DNA of 30,181 nucleotides from Nemertoderma westbladi (lineage: Eukaryota; Xenacoelomorpha; Nemertodermatida; Nemertodermatidae). Shown in pieces: positions 10,538 through 20,786 of the stretch (position 1 is its first letter; each line of letters opens with the position of its first letter). Both the position numbers and the translations under genes were made by a program. The DNA lies in NCBI GenBank assembly GCA_032718475.1, contig JAUCBJ010004824.1, forward strand, positions 1 through 30,181, in the 5' to 3' direction. Below the pieces are notes generated by a model that did no database searches, was not told the DNA's origin, and saw only the letters and a program-made list of their open reading frames with translations.

Positions 10538-10605
10538 CTACTCTACTACCACTAGGGCGAACGAACTCGGACAGTGAAAATGAGATACTTCCAGGCTGCC
10601 AGTCA
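10538..10605 (-). mobile_element. LINE-B 3'-terminal scrap
   Basis: The sequence CTACTACCACTAGG followed by an imperfect match to CGAGCGAGCTCGAACTGAGA and a CTTCCAGGC block corresponds to the extreme 3' end of the longer LINE-B copy at 17501-17560. The orientation is the same, with the element running leftward. It shows that this 3' end, with its triplet tail, is a real element terminus. Confidence 0.65.
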
Positions 10606-10675
10606 TTGCAATGTAGCCGCCTCAGACATACACAGACAGGGAGACCTGGAGATGATTATTCACCGATTATTCTAT

Positions 10676-10937
10676 CCGCTTTGCAGGACATTGCTTTCGC
10701 CGTGAGGACCAGCCAGTGCATAATCTTGTACTTTGGCAGCCTCATGGAGTGAATAAGCATGGTGGACAGCCCATGACTTTCTTGAGACGTATCTTAAAGG
10801 ACACTGGCCTTAAAGATGCGGATGATCTAGCAAATGTCATGGGTGATAGGGAGTTGTGGCGGTGCAATTTTATTGACAAGCCGGCACAGCATTCTTAAAA
10901 ATGCAGCTGCAATGCAGCATGCCGATCCTAGTAGTAG
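10676..10937 (+). mobile_element. LINE-A 3' end, severely 5'-truncated copy
   Basis: The plus strand matches the last 250 or so bases of LINE-A. It encodes the same C-terminal residues (HNLVLWQPHGVNKHGGQP, then FLRRILKDTGL and the final KPAQHS) with few differences. It ends after GCCGATCCTAGTAGTAG exactly where LINE-A ends. The copy is in the opposite orientation to LINE-A. It begins in the AGHCFRRED region and is typical of a dead-on-arrival insertion. Confidence 0.9.
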
Positions 10938-11511
10938 ATTATTCTAACTTTTCCGCGAAATTATGTCTGTAAATGTTGGCAATAAGACGATAATAGGAAA
11001 CTACAGAATCTGGTTTTGAACGCCCGGATATCAGTATACTGCAACTGTAGCAGTACCAAAGTACCAATAAATAATAGATAGATAGCATTGCTTTATTATA
11101 TGTAGAGGTATATGACCAGATGGACGTAAAATACATTAGCACATTATCATTGCTACCCAACATAACAACCTCATTTACTTCCTGATAAAATAATTGAGAA
11201 GGACAATAAACTGTTGGTGTAGTTGGTACATAAGAAATTGTGTTTGTATTTATTTAGTAGATAAGGGGCGCTGCCCATCACCTACTGTAACATTAGGTGT
11301 TATGGTAGGAGATACATGGTCCGTCACATAGATTAACTTTTATTTTATAAAAACTTGACATTCGTATGAAATTGGCATTAACACAGTATAATGTATCTCA
11401 TAAAACACAAACTGTAAGCCTACAATACTGCTGGTATTTAAATTAAAATATTGAAGTAAATTTAAATAAAAAATAATAACAGTAATAATATTAATGATAT
11501 ATTAAAATAAA
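10938..11511. promoter_or_regulatory. Upstream region of the dehydrogenase gene
   Basis: The 570 bp before the dehydrogenase start codon should hold its promoter and 5' leader. It is AT-rich. I see no well-placed TATA box or other recognised promoter element, and no other gene. Confidence 0.3.
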
Positions 11512-11728
11512 ATGGATCCTAAGAGTATCAAAGCCATTGTAACAGGAGGAGGTAGTGGTATTGGTAAAGCTATTTGTAATGTTGTAGTAGAAGGAGGAGG
11601 TAAAGTTTGTATTATAGATGTTGCTGAAGATAATGGTAAAGAAGTGGCCAATGAATTAAACAAAGGGAAACCTGAACGAGTTGCGTTCTTCATTAAAGGT
11701 GACGTCAGTGACTATGATGGACTGGAAG
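11512..11728 (+). CDS. 15-hydroxyprostaglandin dehydrogenase-like SDR, exon 1
   Basis: Exon 1 encodes residues 1-72 and the first base of codon 73 of a classical short-chain dehydrogenase. It carries the nucleotide-binding TGGGSGIG at residues 11-18 and CIIDV with Asp36, the acidic residue that favours NAD+ over NADP+. GDVSD at 63-67 is the adenine-ring segment. The ATG at 11512 is the first in frame and lies just ahead of beta strand 1, as in the family. The exon ends at a GT donor (AAG|GTAATT, 11729), leaving phase 1. Without splicing the frame stops at 11757, well short of the catalytic residues. The second exon is at 19730-20388. Confidence 0.88.
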
Positions 11729-11779
11729 GTAATTTACATGTGTTTAATAATTGTTAACTGATGTGAAATGCATTAGCTT

Positions 11780-11801
11780 GGGGGGGGGGGGGGGGGGGGG
11801 G
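11780..11801 (+). repeat. G homopolymer (22)
   Basis: This is an uninterrupted run of 22 G, about 50 bp inside the intron. It is the only long run in the window with G on the plus strand. In the pre-mRNA it could form a G-quadruplex close to the 5' splice site. Confidence 0.9.
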
Positions 11802-12295
11802 TGATATAATAAATTTGTAGAGCAAGAACTATTTTTTATTTATAGTATGCAAGAATAATGGTGAGTAAAATTATGAGTGAATAAAATAATAGGCCTTGAA
11901 CATTTTGCAAAATAGTAAGTATTGGTACCTTGGAAAATGCGTAATTTGTGTAATGCTCTAATTGAAATCATTGTCATAATAGAAACAGTGGACTTCACAC
12001 CTGCCGAACACCAGAGAAACATTAAAGGTATTCTAATCATTAACAACTGGATTAGATTAAATCCCTGCCTATGTGTATGGGAAACAAGAGTGCTAAACAG
12101 TAATTATTGGATGTTGAAGGAGGGGAATGCCAATTATGAATAAAAGTTAACTGAAACTTTTCCCCAAGAATGGAGTTTTCAGTATACTAACAAACGCTCT
12201 CAAAATCAACAATAGATCAGATACTCGCGATACCAAAGAATTAAGTTAAAATTCATGCAGTTCTGATATTTTTGGACAATCCATCAGAGTACCTT

Positions 12296-12611
12296 ACTGA
12301 TCTATACTTTGCTGATCACTTACAGGTACTGCCAGAATCACTTGAGGGAACTCAAAAGCTCCTCTGCTAATTGGAATAGGTTGCTTTTACTGTTAGTATT
12401 TTTGTAATCTAAATTGGAAGACCAAAATGAAGACATTCAGATAAGTAAGGGCCAGGCACGGGCATCATCAAATAGTCTGTCCAGGATTTGGAAGTCCCAT
12501 AGAATAAAATGGAACCTCAAGGTTCGATTATCAAAGTACAATGAGCACATCTCCAATCAGACTTTATACAACCTTGAGGTATATCATTACTCTCCCCTAG
12601 CTGACACTTAA
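12296..12611 (+). mobile_element. Degenerate LINE remnant
   Basis: The plus strand reads FADHLQVLPESLEGTQKLL near 12310-12370, a clear relative of the LINE-A motif C block (FADDLGVLSESLEGAQ). Further on it reads SRIWKSHRIKWNLKVRL and YNEHISNQTLYN (about 12475-12570), matching the LINE-A C-terminal region. The segment between KVRL and YNEH is shorter than in LINE-A: about 40 residues, including the LLYGSPCWAL block, are missing. Stops and frame changes show that it is dead. It is older than the other LINE-A pieces in the window. Confidence 0.75.
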
Positions 12612-12689
12612 CCCTTTCGGTACCTAACTGGAAATAATTCATACCCCAAGTGCCCAACTCTAATTCATGAATTTCTGAAGTCTGACAGT

Positions 12690-13460
12690 CTTTCTGTCAG
12701 TTTGTCTGTCAAGACTTTAGAAAGAATAAAATCTACTAACATTCTCGCTATGGGGGTTTTCTTTGTCAAGCATTTCATTTCCGCTGTCAGTTTTCATTTT
12801 TGACCCCATCCAGACTGTCTGTCGGTCTGTCTGTCGGTCTGTCTGTCAGTCTGTCTGTCAAAAGTATAAGGAATCACATTAGCTAATTAAAATTCTCGCT
12901 ATGGGGGTTTTCCTGGTCAAGGATTCATTTCCACTGCCAGTTTTCACTTTTGACCCTATGCAGACTGTCTGTCAGTCTGTCTGTCTGTCAGTCTGTCTGT
13001 CGAAAATATAAGGAATCACATTAGCTAACTAAAATTCTCTCTATGGGGGTTTTCCTGGCCAAGGATTTCATTCCCGCTGTCTGTTTTCCCTTTTGACCCT
13101 ATCCAGACTGTATGTCGGTCTGTCTGTCGGTCTGTCTGTCGGTCTGTCTGTCTGTCAAAAATATAAGAAATCACATTTGCTAATTAAAATTCTCTCTCTG
13201 GGGGTTTTCCTGGTCAAGGATTTCATTTCCGCTGTCAGTTTTCACTTTTGACCCTATCCAGACTGTCTGTCGGTCTGTCTGTCGGTCTGTCTGTCGGTCA
13301 GTCTGTCCGTCAAAAATATAAGGAATCATATTAGCTAATTAAAATGCTCTCTATGGGGGTTTTCCTGGTCAAGGATTTCATTTCCGCTGTCAGTTTTCAC
13401 TTTTGACCTTATCCAGACTGTCTGTCGGTCTGTCTGTCGGTCAGTCTGTCCATCAAAAAT
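12690..13460. repeat. CTGT-rich satellite, about five units of 137-157 bp
   Basis: The block GACCCTATCCAGACTGT recurs near 12813, 12950, 13094, 13250 and 13404. Each copy is followed by a variable run of GTCTGTCTGTCGGTCT, then AAAATATAAGGAATCACATT, a CTATGGGGGTTTTCCTGG block and TTTCATTTCCGCTGTCAG. The unit length varies mainly through the embedded CTGT microsatellite. This is a minisatellite containing a microsatellite, inside the dehydrogenase intron. No coding role is seen. Confidence 0.88.
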
Positions 13461-13520
13461 TAAAAAAAATAGAATGTAGTATATCAAACGTTTAGTAATT
13501 TAATATGTATTCACATAGGC

Positions 13521-15222
13521 CTAGACAAAATCACGATGCCACATCACAACAAAACCAAGACAAAGGGGAGGTTTTGTCTCACATACCGGCCAATAGTAAC
13601 GAGTTAAGACAGTTATAGCTCCCTTGTTTGCATAACAAACACGACACCTTCGGCGAGGTTTAGGGTCGTTCTCGGTTGGTGGTAACAGGTCAACAAAGTG
13701 ATATGCATTACTCGTACTTCGGTGTGGGGAACATGGAGCAGGGGATGACTCACGGGATGAATCACGTGATGAAGACTGTACACGTTTCAATGGTCTGGCA
13801 GAATGTATATGGGTTAGATGAAGCACAGTCATCTTTAAAAAATAGACATACATAGCTTTTTCGTTCTTCTCACGTTTATACATTAGGTATCCATTTACAA
13901 CCAACCGAGCAATGAAGTTAATTCCAATCTTCTTTAACCATAAATGATTCTTTCTACAGGGATTGTAATATTTGAGCAGTTGATCTTGTACGTCTACTCC
14001 TCCCATATGCTTGTTGTAGAGTTCTATAGAAAGAGGTTTTTTATATTCAACCTTGTCACCGCCACGAAGAGAAAGAGTTGAAAAAGAGTTTTGAAACTAA
14101 AGCTGCGTTATCTACAGTTGACAGCAGATAGACATCACGTTTATCAGTAAATTTCACAATTGGCTTTTCTTTATTTCTCATAAAAGTTGATGTAATCGGT
14201 TTCTGATTCAATGATACTAACTCTGCGTACTCCTGGTACTCCTCGTTTGACCTGGATTGTTCCTCTCATTAGAGTTTTCCTCGAAATCAAAAAATCGGAC
14301 AATCGAGTGCTGGAATACCAATTATCTATGTGGACAAGATATCCCTTGTCCAGTAAATCTGCTCGTTGCAACAACAGCGCAACGATATTCTCACTATGAG
14401 AAAGTTTAGGTGTAGCTGATACTTGAGGAATATTTGACCCGCTTTCATAGTACACCATGCTAGTAATCATATATCCAGACGAATCAGATAAAATGAATGA
14501 TTTCATGCCGAACCTAGCACGTTTAGTGCGAATAAACATTTTGAATGTCAGCCGGCCCTTGTGTAATAACAACGATTCGTCTAAAGCTAAGTTGACATTT
14601 GGTGTAAACACTTTACAGTTATTGTTTACTATTTCTAGAAAGTCATTGACTCTCGTTTCTCGTTGTGCTGGAACTACATTATCCTGGTCTGCAAACCGGA
14701 GAAATTTTAGTATATACAGATATCTATTTCTAGCTATACTATTGGGATGAAGAAAGAAAGGAGTTGTCATTAGTTCATCCGTAGCCCAGTAGGATCTAAT
14801 GCTGGGTTTCTGAATAATTCCCATATGTAAAGTTAGGCCAAATTCTTTATTTCCCCAAGACTAACCTCCTTCCACTTCGGTACCGGCACCTTTTTTGTTA
14901 CAGCTGATCCAGCAGCCCCACCACCATCTGATGTTCAGGCACTACGATCAGAGACCACAGTGTCAGCAGCTTTGGCAGGTAGGTCATCATGGTACATTTT
15001 TGCGCATTTATTCGTCCAGTTTGTAATTGAAATCAATAGTTCCTTCGTTAGAAAACGTTCCAAGCCATAAAGTTCAAATCCGTAAAGTTAGTCGTATCAA
15101 TTCCTGACATCCACCCAGGTTCTCCTGTAAATTCGAATTGGCTCACAAACTCTACTCCCGGAACTACAGTTTCCCATTCGTTCGATTCGTCGAATCCACT
15201 TCTACATCTTATCGTACCAACT
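13521..15222 (-). pseudogene. piggyBac-family transposase, frameshifted
   Basis: The minus strand encodes nearly a whole piggyBac transposase in several frames. The N-terminal part, with the acidic VVPGVEFVSQFEFTGEPGW segment, lies at about 15200-15000. The main catalytic part lies at 14824-14171, with LALDES (first catalytic Asp) and HIDNWYSS (second). The part at 14006-13521 has MGGVDVQDQLLKYY (third Asp) and a C-terminal Cys-rich finger, RRCRVCYANKG, then a conserved tryptophan and PPLCLGF. Frames change near 14175 and between 14090 and 14070, and stops or frame changes interrupt 14840-14960. All three catalytic aspartates survive, so decay is mainly by small indels. Terminal repeats and TTAA target sites were not found. 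piggyBac transposases cut and paste DNA at TTAA. Confidence 0.88.
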
Positions 15223-15385
15223 GCACCAACTTATTTGTTTTCATTTCTTGTGGGACTCTTGTTGTTCGGTACATGTCTACTATGATGGGATAGATGAGCT
15301 TTAAACACTCAGGTATTTTAAAGACCTCAGGGGGAACACCATCTACTCCACTGGCACGATTGGTCTTAATGCTCTTTGCAGCAGC
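15223..15385 (-). mobile_element. 163-bp internal LINE-A fragment joined to the piggyBac pseudogene
   Basis: This segment matches 7777-7939 of LINE-A base for base without gaps. I see one difference, an A in LINE-A against a T here near 15264. It covers the part of the reverse transcriptase from SIKTNRASGVDGVPPEVFK to EMKTNKLV. It is an internal fragment, without the LINE 3' tail, and sits directly at the 5' end of the piggyBac coding sequence in the same orientation. The high identity implies a recent event such as template switching, gene conversion or deletion of the rest of a young copy. Confidence 0.88.
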
Positions 15386-15749
15386 GGTAAGTACGAAATT
15401 GCAGAATAACAATTTGACACCACCTAGCGGATTAACATATGATTGTATATCGAATGAATACATTTATAGCATGGGATATTGGGTCCAAACTAGACATGCC
15501 CCATTTGCTCTATATGAACCGTATGCCAAGGCTTGCCGACTACGTGCTGCGCGAAGTCCCCACGAACGTGTGTAATATAGGTAGGTACTCCTGCTAAGTT
15601 AGGCGGTAGGCCAGAGCGGGCTCCTTAAATACATGCAACTACTGTATTATACTGTAGGTCAACTATAAAACATTTTGCAATCCACAGTGAGTAACAACTG
15701 CAATAGGACACAACACACTGCTTTGTGTAACTAAAATTCATTCTCCTGA

Positions 15750-15775
15750 CCCCCCCCCCCCCCCCCCCCCCCCCC
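15750..15775 (+). repeat. C homopolymer (26)
   Basis: This is an uninterrupted run of 26 C within the dehydrogenase intron. Confidence 0.9.
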
Positions 15776-16719
15776 TAACATAGCAGAGTGAGTAACCTTA
15801 TTGTAGATATACCCTTAAAGAAGCACTGGGAGAGCAATCAGCTTATGAGGTAATACTGTCCCATCCCATCCCACCCTCGCCCCACAAATAAGGCGCTGCA
15901 ACCGGCTGCTACGCAACCTAAATGTTGCCATATTTCTCACACCCCACAATAACCCAAACCTTGGTAATCACCTATTGAGAAAAGCCCTACCACCTGGTAA
16001 ACCTGGCAAAGCTGGGCAATAGGTGTAGCTGTCACAGTAGCTGGCTGGGTCTTATAGTGTTCTGGCGGCCGGGTACCGAGCGGGGTGGTAGGCCTACAGT
16101 TCTACTTCGATAGGGGTCTGTATTTACTGTTGATGTAGGGGATGGGTGTTCCTGACCTGGATGTTGGGGAAAATAGCTTATTGTCTTTGCTTCCATGTAG
16201 GTAGTAAACAGTTAGTCAGTCACTACCATAAAAAGCATCTGAGCCTCTCAGCATGTGAGATGCCTGAACACTGAAGTATAAATTGTGGTTAAATTAGTAT
16301 AACCTACAGTTAGAAGGAGAGAGAGGCTAATAGGTTTTATCCTGACCAATCGGTGTCAGGATATTGCGTAGCTATTTGCTATCCTGCTGGTAGATTAATC
16401 GGATTATTGTCTTTAATTAATCTCTCTTAAAATAATTAATCTATTGGTGGCGGCATAATATTAGGATGTCGTCGCCTTGTAGGTATGTAATTAAAATGCA
16501 CTGTACCAATAAATATACTAAACACAATAGCTTTACACTAATATGTGGAAGATTGTGCAGTCATGTGACTTCCAATTTGGTTCTATTGGCAACGTTCCCT
16601 GCTTGTAAGCTTGACCTTTGTAGCTTACAAGCTGGCTTGTTAATCGTTTCCCATTAATGACTAAAAACTGTTTAAGGTGACATATTGATTTTCTGGATGG
16701 GGGAGTGCTCTCAAGGCTC

Positions 16720-17447
16720 GCTCCAGTAACAGTAGCTTAACCATAGTGGAGCAAAAATGGTTAGCATTACCTGCACGATTGGGAGGGCTCGGTCTTCCAA
16801 TTCCTTCCATGATATCCAAATCCAATGAATATTCGAAATAGAGATCGGTGTGTAAACTGTTGATGGATCACAGACCTGCCGTTTGTATGGTAGCAGTGCG
16901 GGAAAGTCAGAACATTATTGTAAAGGAGCAGAAAACATTATCCAATGAAGAATCCTCAGCAGCATCAGTATGATTGCACAACAGACTTCCTTCTATGGCT
17001 TCTCCACTCAGTTGCATGTAGGAATGGAGTTTCCAACTGGGTAAATACCAGACCATCCAACATCCATGAGTTTCATCTCTCAAAATCTGATTTGCACGAT
17101 GCCATCCAGATCTGGTACAACTTGGAACTGCAGTCAACTCCATCACTATGTGCCTGTTCAATGTGCCATTCAATGTAACCCACATATTATCATGCCCCAT
17201 GGACGGCTTCCCAGCTGTCTGTCACAATGAAATACGTGATTTCATTGCTAACACAGCCACTGAAGTGGCACATGATGTTAGAATCGAACCGTTCTACTCT
17301 CGCGCATGGGAGAGAGTTTATTCCACATTTGAATACCATGAGGCAAGGAAATGCGCTCAATATGAGGTAAGAATTAGAGATATGTGGAGATTGACACGTT
17401 TGTTTACCCAATTTATTCTATCAGCATTTGGGGGACTAACTGGTTGA
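16720..17447 (+). pseudogene. Degenerate C-terminal region of a reverse-transcriptase element
   Basis: Plus-strand pieces appear in the order expected for a protein often found at the end of retroelement polyproteins in corals, sponges and other invertebrates. KWLALPARLGGLGLPIPS lies at about 16755-16810. GVSNWVNTRPSN and SKSDLHDAIQIWY lie at about 17029-17121. Next comes a CACSMC-type cysteine cluster, then LSCPMDGFPAVCHNEIRD near 17190-17245, with a HNEIRD motif. EVAHDVRIEP follows, and finally a RKCAQYEVRIRDM segment leading to SAFGGLTG. The family is named from memory of its pattern only. Stops and frameshifts separate the pieces, so the copy is dead. No reverse transcriptase core is present upstream in this window. 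Confidence 0.6.
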
Positions 17448-17500
17448 TTAGTAAAGATATATTACAAGTATGATACTAATTATCCCTGCATTCTGTGTTT

Positions 17501-19713
17501 ACTACTATTACTACCACTAGGTCGAGCGAGCTCGAACTGAGATGAAATCCTTCCAGGCCTCCTTATTTTCCATAGTTGTTGCAATTTAAATTCTCTCAAG
17601 TCCAGTATCCCTTTCAAGTTGGTCTATATATGTTATAGCCGGTCATCCACAGCTACACTTTCCTTGTATTGGTTGCCAGAAAGTAGATTGTGTAGATTAC
17701 CTCATGTTTTCTTCTCCAGCAGTGCCTACAGCATCTTAATCTGTGTTCATAGATGGTGGTTGGTACATGCAGTATTGTACCATAAAGCATACCATTTCTC
17801 ATGTTACCTCGAGCTGATTTTTTTTACAGCTTCTCTTAGTAGTCTTGTGTAGCAACCATCAATTCGTAGTCCGTCTTGTCATATATTTTACTTGAAAGGC
17901 TGACTTCAATGTTTGGTGGCTGTCCAAGCAAGTTGCTGGAGTAATCTTACATTTCCCAAAACGTTCTTCAGGGTTATCAGTATTGATGCACCCCTTTGCT
18001 GAACAACTTTTCCAACCAGATAACTCATTTTCAGTTCGCCAGGTAAGTCTTGATTGTTGCTGTATGTGAGCAGTTGTAATTTCTTCAATTTTAGCTAGCT
18101 TTCTCAACATTGTTGATGTTTTCGTTTGTTGGTTGTTCGCTCTTTATTTTGTAGGCTGTCTCAAGATCATCTGTCTTACAAGTAAGCTCAAAGTCTTGCC
18201 ATGCATATACTTTTTTCGTTTGAGTTTCTGGGGAATATGCCTCTTGGCTGATTCCATGTGGACTTTTATCATATTCTGGTATATTGAATCAGTAGACTGG
18301 TCTTCCGCCATTGATTGAAGTACTTCTAAGCGGTTTTGAACTTCTACTGTATAAGCTTCCTTTACTGTATTGTCAATTCTGAGTTTCTCCCATCTGATTT
18401 GGTTCTGATTAGCATGCATGTCCTGGGTTAGCTGGCTTTCAAACTGCATCTGATCTCTACAGTAATGATTATGTGGCCCGAACCAATTAGGTTGAACAAG
18501 CTATATGCCTGGCAGATAATCATGTTGTTCCTCCCTCTACTTTTGTTGTAATCCACATGTGCTTTGGTTGCATTACAGTATTGAAAGGTCCACAGTATCC
18601 TCATACTCTGTTCGAAAGTGGTGTTTGTTGGTATCAATTCAAATTTTCCCATTAGGTCTAAGAGTAAGCACAAATTTATTTCTGTTCGAACTGGTGTTAT
18701 AGGTGTAACACTTGATGTCTTCTGGTCCCATTTGGGCATTCAGCTCACCAGCAATGTCTTTGATATTGTGTTTCAGAATGTCATTTTTTATAAGCAAGTC
18801 AGATTTTCATAAAACTTGAGTGCTTATTCAGGCTCTGAGGCTTTGGTTGAACTGTAGCAACATATTACTGTTGGGATTTCTATCAAATGTTGCAATCATG
18901 ACTTGGCATTTATAGATTCGATGTTGTTTATTATCTGAAGTGCAAATGGGCTTAGCATAATTCCTAATCCAACAATTGATGAATTAGTCGAATTTGTTTC
19001 TGCTGAGCTTGTTACAAATGAACATCCATGTACTTCATGGCAGGATCTTCATGACAAATCTGATGTTTTTGGATACAGATGATGTCGATGTTATATTCAA
19101 TGGCCACACCTGCAATGTCACCCTGTTCGCTATGTGCTTTCCAGTGTGCATGCATTCATTGTAGCAATCTTTAGTGTCTTTTTATATTTCAACAAGTTGA
19201 TTCTTCTTTCTTCACTGTCCTCTGTTCCAGAGGCCAATTTTTCGACCACAGCCTGGTGTGCCATTGAGGGATGTGGTCCTTGTTGACCCAGGCGATGACC
19301 AAGCTGGTATTTCTCCTGGAAGGTTTTCATACTAATATCTTCCAGTTGCAGGAGTAAACCGCTTATACTCGCAACTCTTACAAGTACAAGTACCTACAAG
19401 AACTAGTAGGCCACCATTGGTTGAATACCTTCAGCCGTCCTTGTCTGAATGGCTAGCCATTTACCTTCCACCTATCCATGGCCTAGTCATGTCATGCCAA
19501 GCTCAGTCATGCTGCCGAATGTATGGGTCCTTTTGTTATACTGGTACCCTAAACCAAGAGTGCCTCCCACTTCCTGGTTAGGTCACCTTACACTGGTAGA
19601 GAAGCATCCAGTATAGACATAGGGGCGTGCATTTCTAATGCAGATACATACTCAGGTCTTTGTCTTCAATGGTACCCTAGGCACTTTAACCCACAATGAC
19701 TTATTTAGTTCAC
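17501..19713 (-). mobile_element. LINE-B: internally deleted non-LTR retrotransposon
   Basis: The element runs leftward from 19713 to a CTA/GTA-type triplet tail at 17501-17520. Its first 380 or so bases are a non-coding leader that also occurs on its own at 22370-22600. At 19330-19130 it encodes KTLKIATMNACTL, the N-terminal signature of LINE endonucleases. About 18740-18450 encodes the later endonuclease, and 18449-18144 encodes the linker. Decayed coding sequence follows, ending in a RHCWRRKHEVI block (about 17715-17745) that belongs near the LINE C-terminus. No reverse transcriptase motifs (FADD, GDTLAPFLF-like) lie between, so the polymerase has been deleted. Its C-terminal pattern is related to that of LINE-A, but its ends differ. 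Confidence 0.78.
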
Positions 19714-19729
19714 TATTTTTCTCTTTCAG

Positions 19730-20388
19730 AGTCATTCAAGAGAGCCAGACAGAAACTCAATGGGCTGAATGTGGTCTACAACAATGCTGGTATTGTCGAT
19801 GAACAAAATTTCAAAAAGCTTGTAATCATTAATGTTCTTGGTGTCATTAATGGAACGTACATTGGTATATTGTTAATGAGCCGCACCAAAGGTGGTGAAG
19901 GTGGTGTCATTATTAACTCGTCCTCAGCAATGGCCTTTGCCCCACAGGCCATGGCTAAAGCGGCATATGCAGCATCGAAATCAGCAATATACGGTTTCAC
20001 GAAATCTGTTGTTATGTTTCAAGAATTTTCTGATCATGGAATTCGAATCAATGCAGTCTGTCCGGGATTTGTAGAGACACCGATGGTCGGAAATGTTGGC
20101 ATAAATGCAATGAGCTCCATAGGACCTGCATTTGTTGATATTGGTAAAGAAATTGATCTTCAAAAATCAAAATTAAAATACTATTATGATAATGGTCTCG
20201 TTCTTACCCCAGAGAAAGTTGCGGATACGTTTTATAAAGTCACATTGGATGAACATTTACCATCGGGTAAATCAGTATTTACCGCAGGAAATACAGATGG
20301 GTTGGTGGTCGATATGGTTCCCATGGTTACTCGAAAGTTAGGAGATAAGGAGGATTATTCCAAACCGGAAATCCTTCCAATTCACTGA
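19730..20388 (+). CDS. 15-hydroxyprostaglandin dehydrogenase-like SDR, exon 2
   Basis: Exon 2 completes a 291-aa protein. It supplies NNAG at residues 90-93, Asn107 in the INVLG strand, the catalytic serine in INSSSAMAF (Ser137 or Ser138), and YAASK with Tyr152 and Lys156, the general base and its partner. PGFVETPM follows Lys156 as usual in the family. Segments such as NGTYIGILLMS, GGEGGVIIN and GIRINAVCPGFV resemble vertebrate 15-PGDH, which oxidises the 15-hydroxyl of prostaglandins with NAD+ in the cytosol. The substrate here is not proven, because related invertebrate SDRs act on other alcohols. There is no signal peptide. The ATG at 19696 is intronic. The protein is slightly longer than the vertebrate enzyme (about 266 aa), mainly at the C-terminus. 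Confidence 0.88.
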
Positions 20389-20780
20389 GGAGAAGCTGTA
20401 GCGTACAGTTACAGAGCAGTAACATATTACAGAACTGTATCGTATATACAGTTTAGCAATACAGCCATATATATCAACAACCATTATACCAACCTTATTA
20501 GTTTAAATTATTAATATCTTGATATTATGATTTCATATGGATAATAATATGAAATTTATTCTTGTCAGACATTGATTCAAACGATTTATAATTGTGTGTA
20601 ATTCGGTTTAGATATGCCAGGTGGCGTTATTCTATACCTAGTATTTATTATAGAACGATATGATTCCTATATAGGTACATTATAGTAGTGACATAATGAT
20701 AATATGAAAGTTGTAGTGCGAAATATTAAGTTCGTTATAAATAATGTATATAATTAAAACTATACTTATACTTATATATT

Positions 20781-20786
20781 AATAAA
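20781..20786 (+). terminator. Candidate polyadenylation signal of the dehydrogenase gene
   Basis: An AATAAA hexamer lies 393 bp after the stop codon in an AT-rich 3' untranslated stretch. It is the best-placed canonical signal downstream of exon 2, but no transcript evidence is available. Confidence 0.4.

Larger units (their letters stand above)
11729..19729 (+). other. 8.0 kb intron of the dehydrogenase gene, filled with mobile elements
   Basis: The donor is AAG|GTAATT at 11729 and the acceptor is CTCTTTCAG at 19721-19729. The phase-1 junction restores one reading frame across TGxxxGIG, NNAG and YxxxK, in normal family order and spacing, which supports the intron strongly. The intron contains a G homopolymer, a LINE remnant, a CTGT-rich satellite, a piggyBac pseudogene, a LINE-A fragment, a C homopolymer, a retroelement C-terminus and a LINE-B copy. 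Stretches with nothing recognised are about 11803-12295, 15386-15749 and 15776-16700. Confidence 0.85.

Noticed and set aside
11512-11757. An 81-aa complete small protein ending at 11757.
   Set aside because: It stops after the first Rossmann strands. The last residues are read through a GT donor, and the rest of the family follows at 19730.
12690-13460. A CRISPR-like array.
   Set aside because: The spacing is irregular, repeats and spacers are both conserved, and the repeat contains a simple CTGT microsatellite. The context is an animal intron.
14904-14978. A 75-bp plus-strand segment with acceptor-like and donor-like borders, phase 1-1 and open in frame with the dehydrogenase exons, looking like a cassette exon.
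   Set aside because: The same bases read on the minus strand are part of the piggyBac N-terminal coding sequence, continuous with the segments on both sides. The insertion would also disrupt the dehydrogenase fold. The splice-like borders are probably coincidental.
14831-15228. A separate small gene between the piggyBac catalytic part and the LINE-A fragment.
   Set aside because: Minus-strand translation gives the acidic N-terminal part of the same piggyBac transposase, only shifted in frame.
19696-20388. A 230-aa plus-strand frame starting at ATG 19696 as a complete short dehydrogenase.
   Set aside because: It lacks the TGxxxGIG nucleotide-binding segment. Its first 11 residues come from the intron, and a consensus acceptor sits at 19728-19729, so it is exon 2 of the gene starting at 11512.
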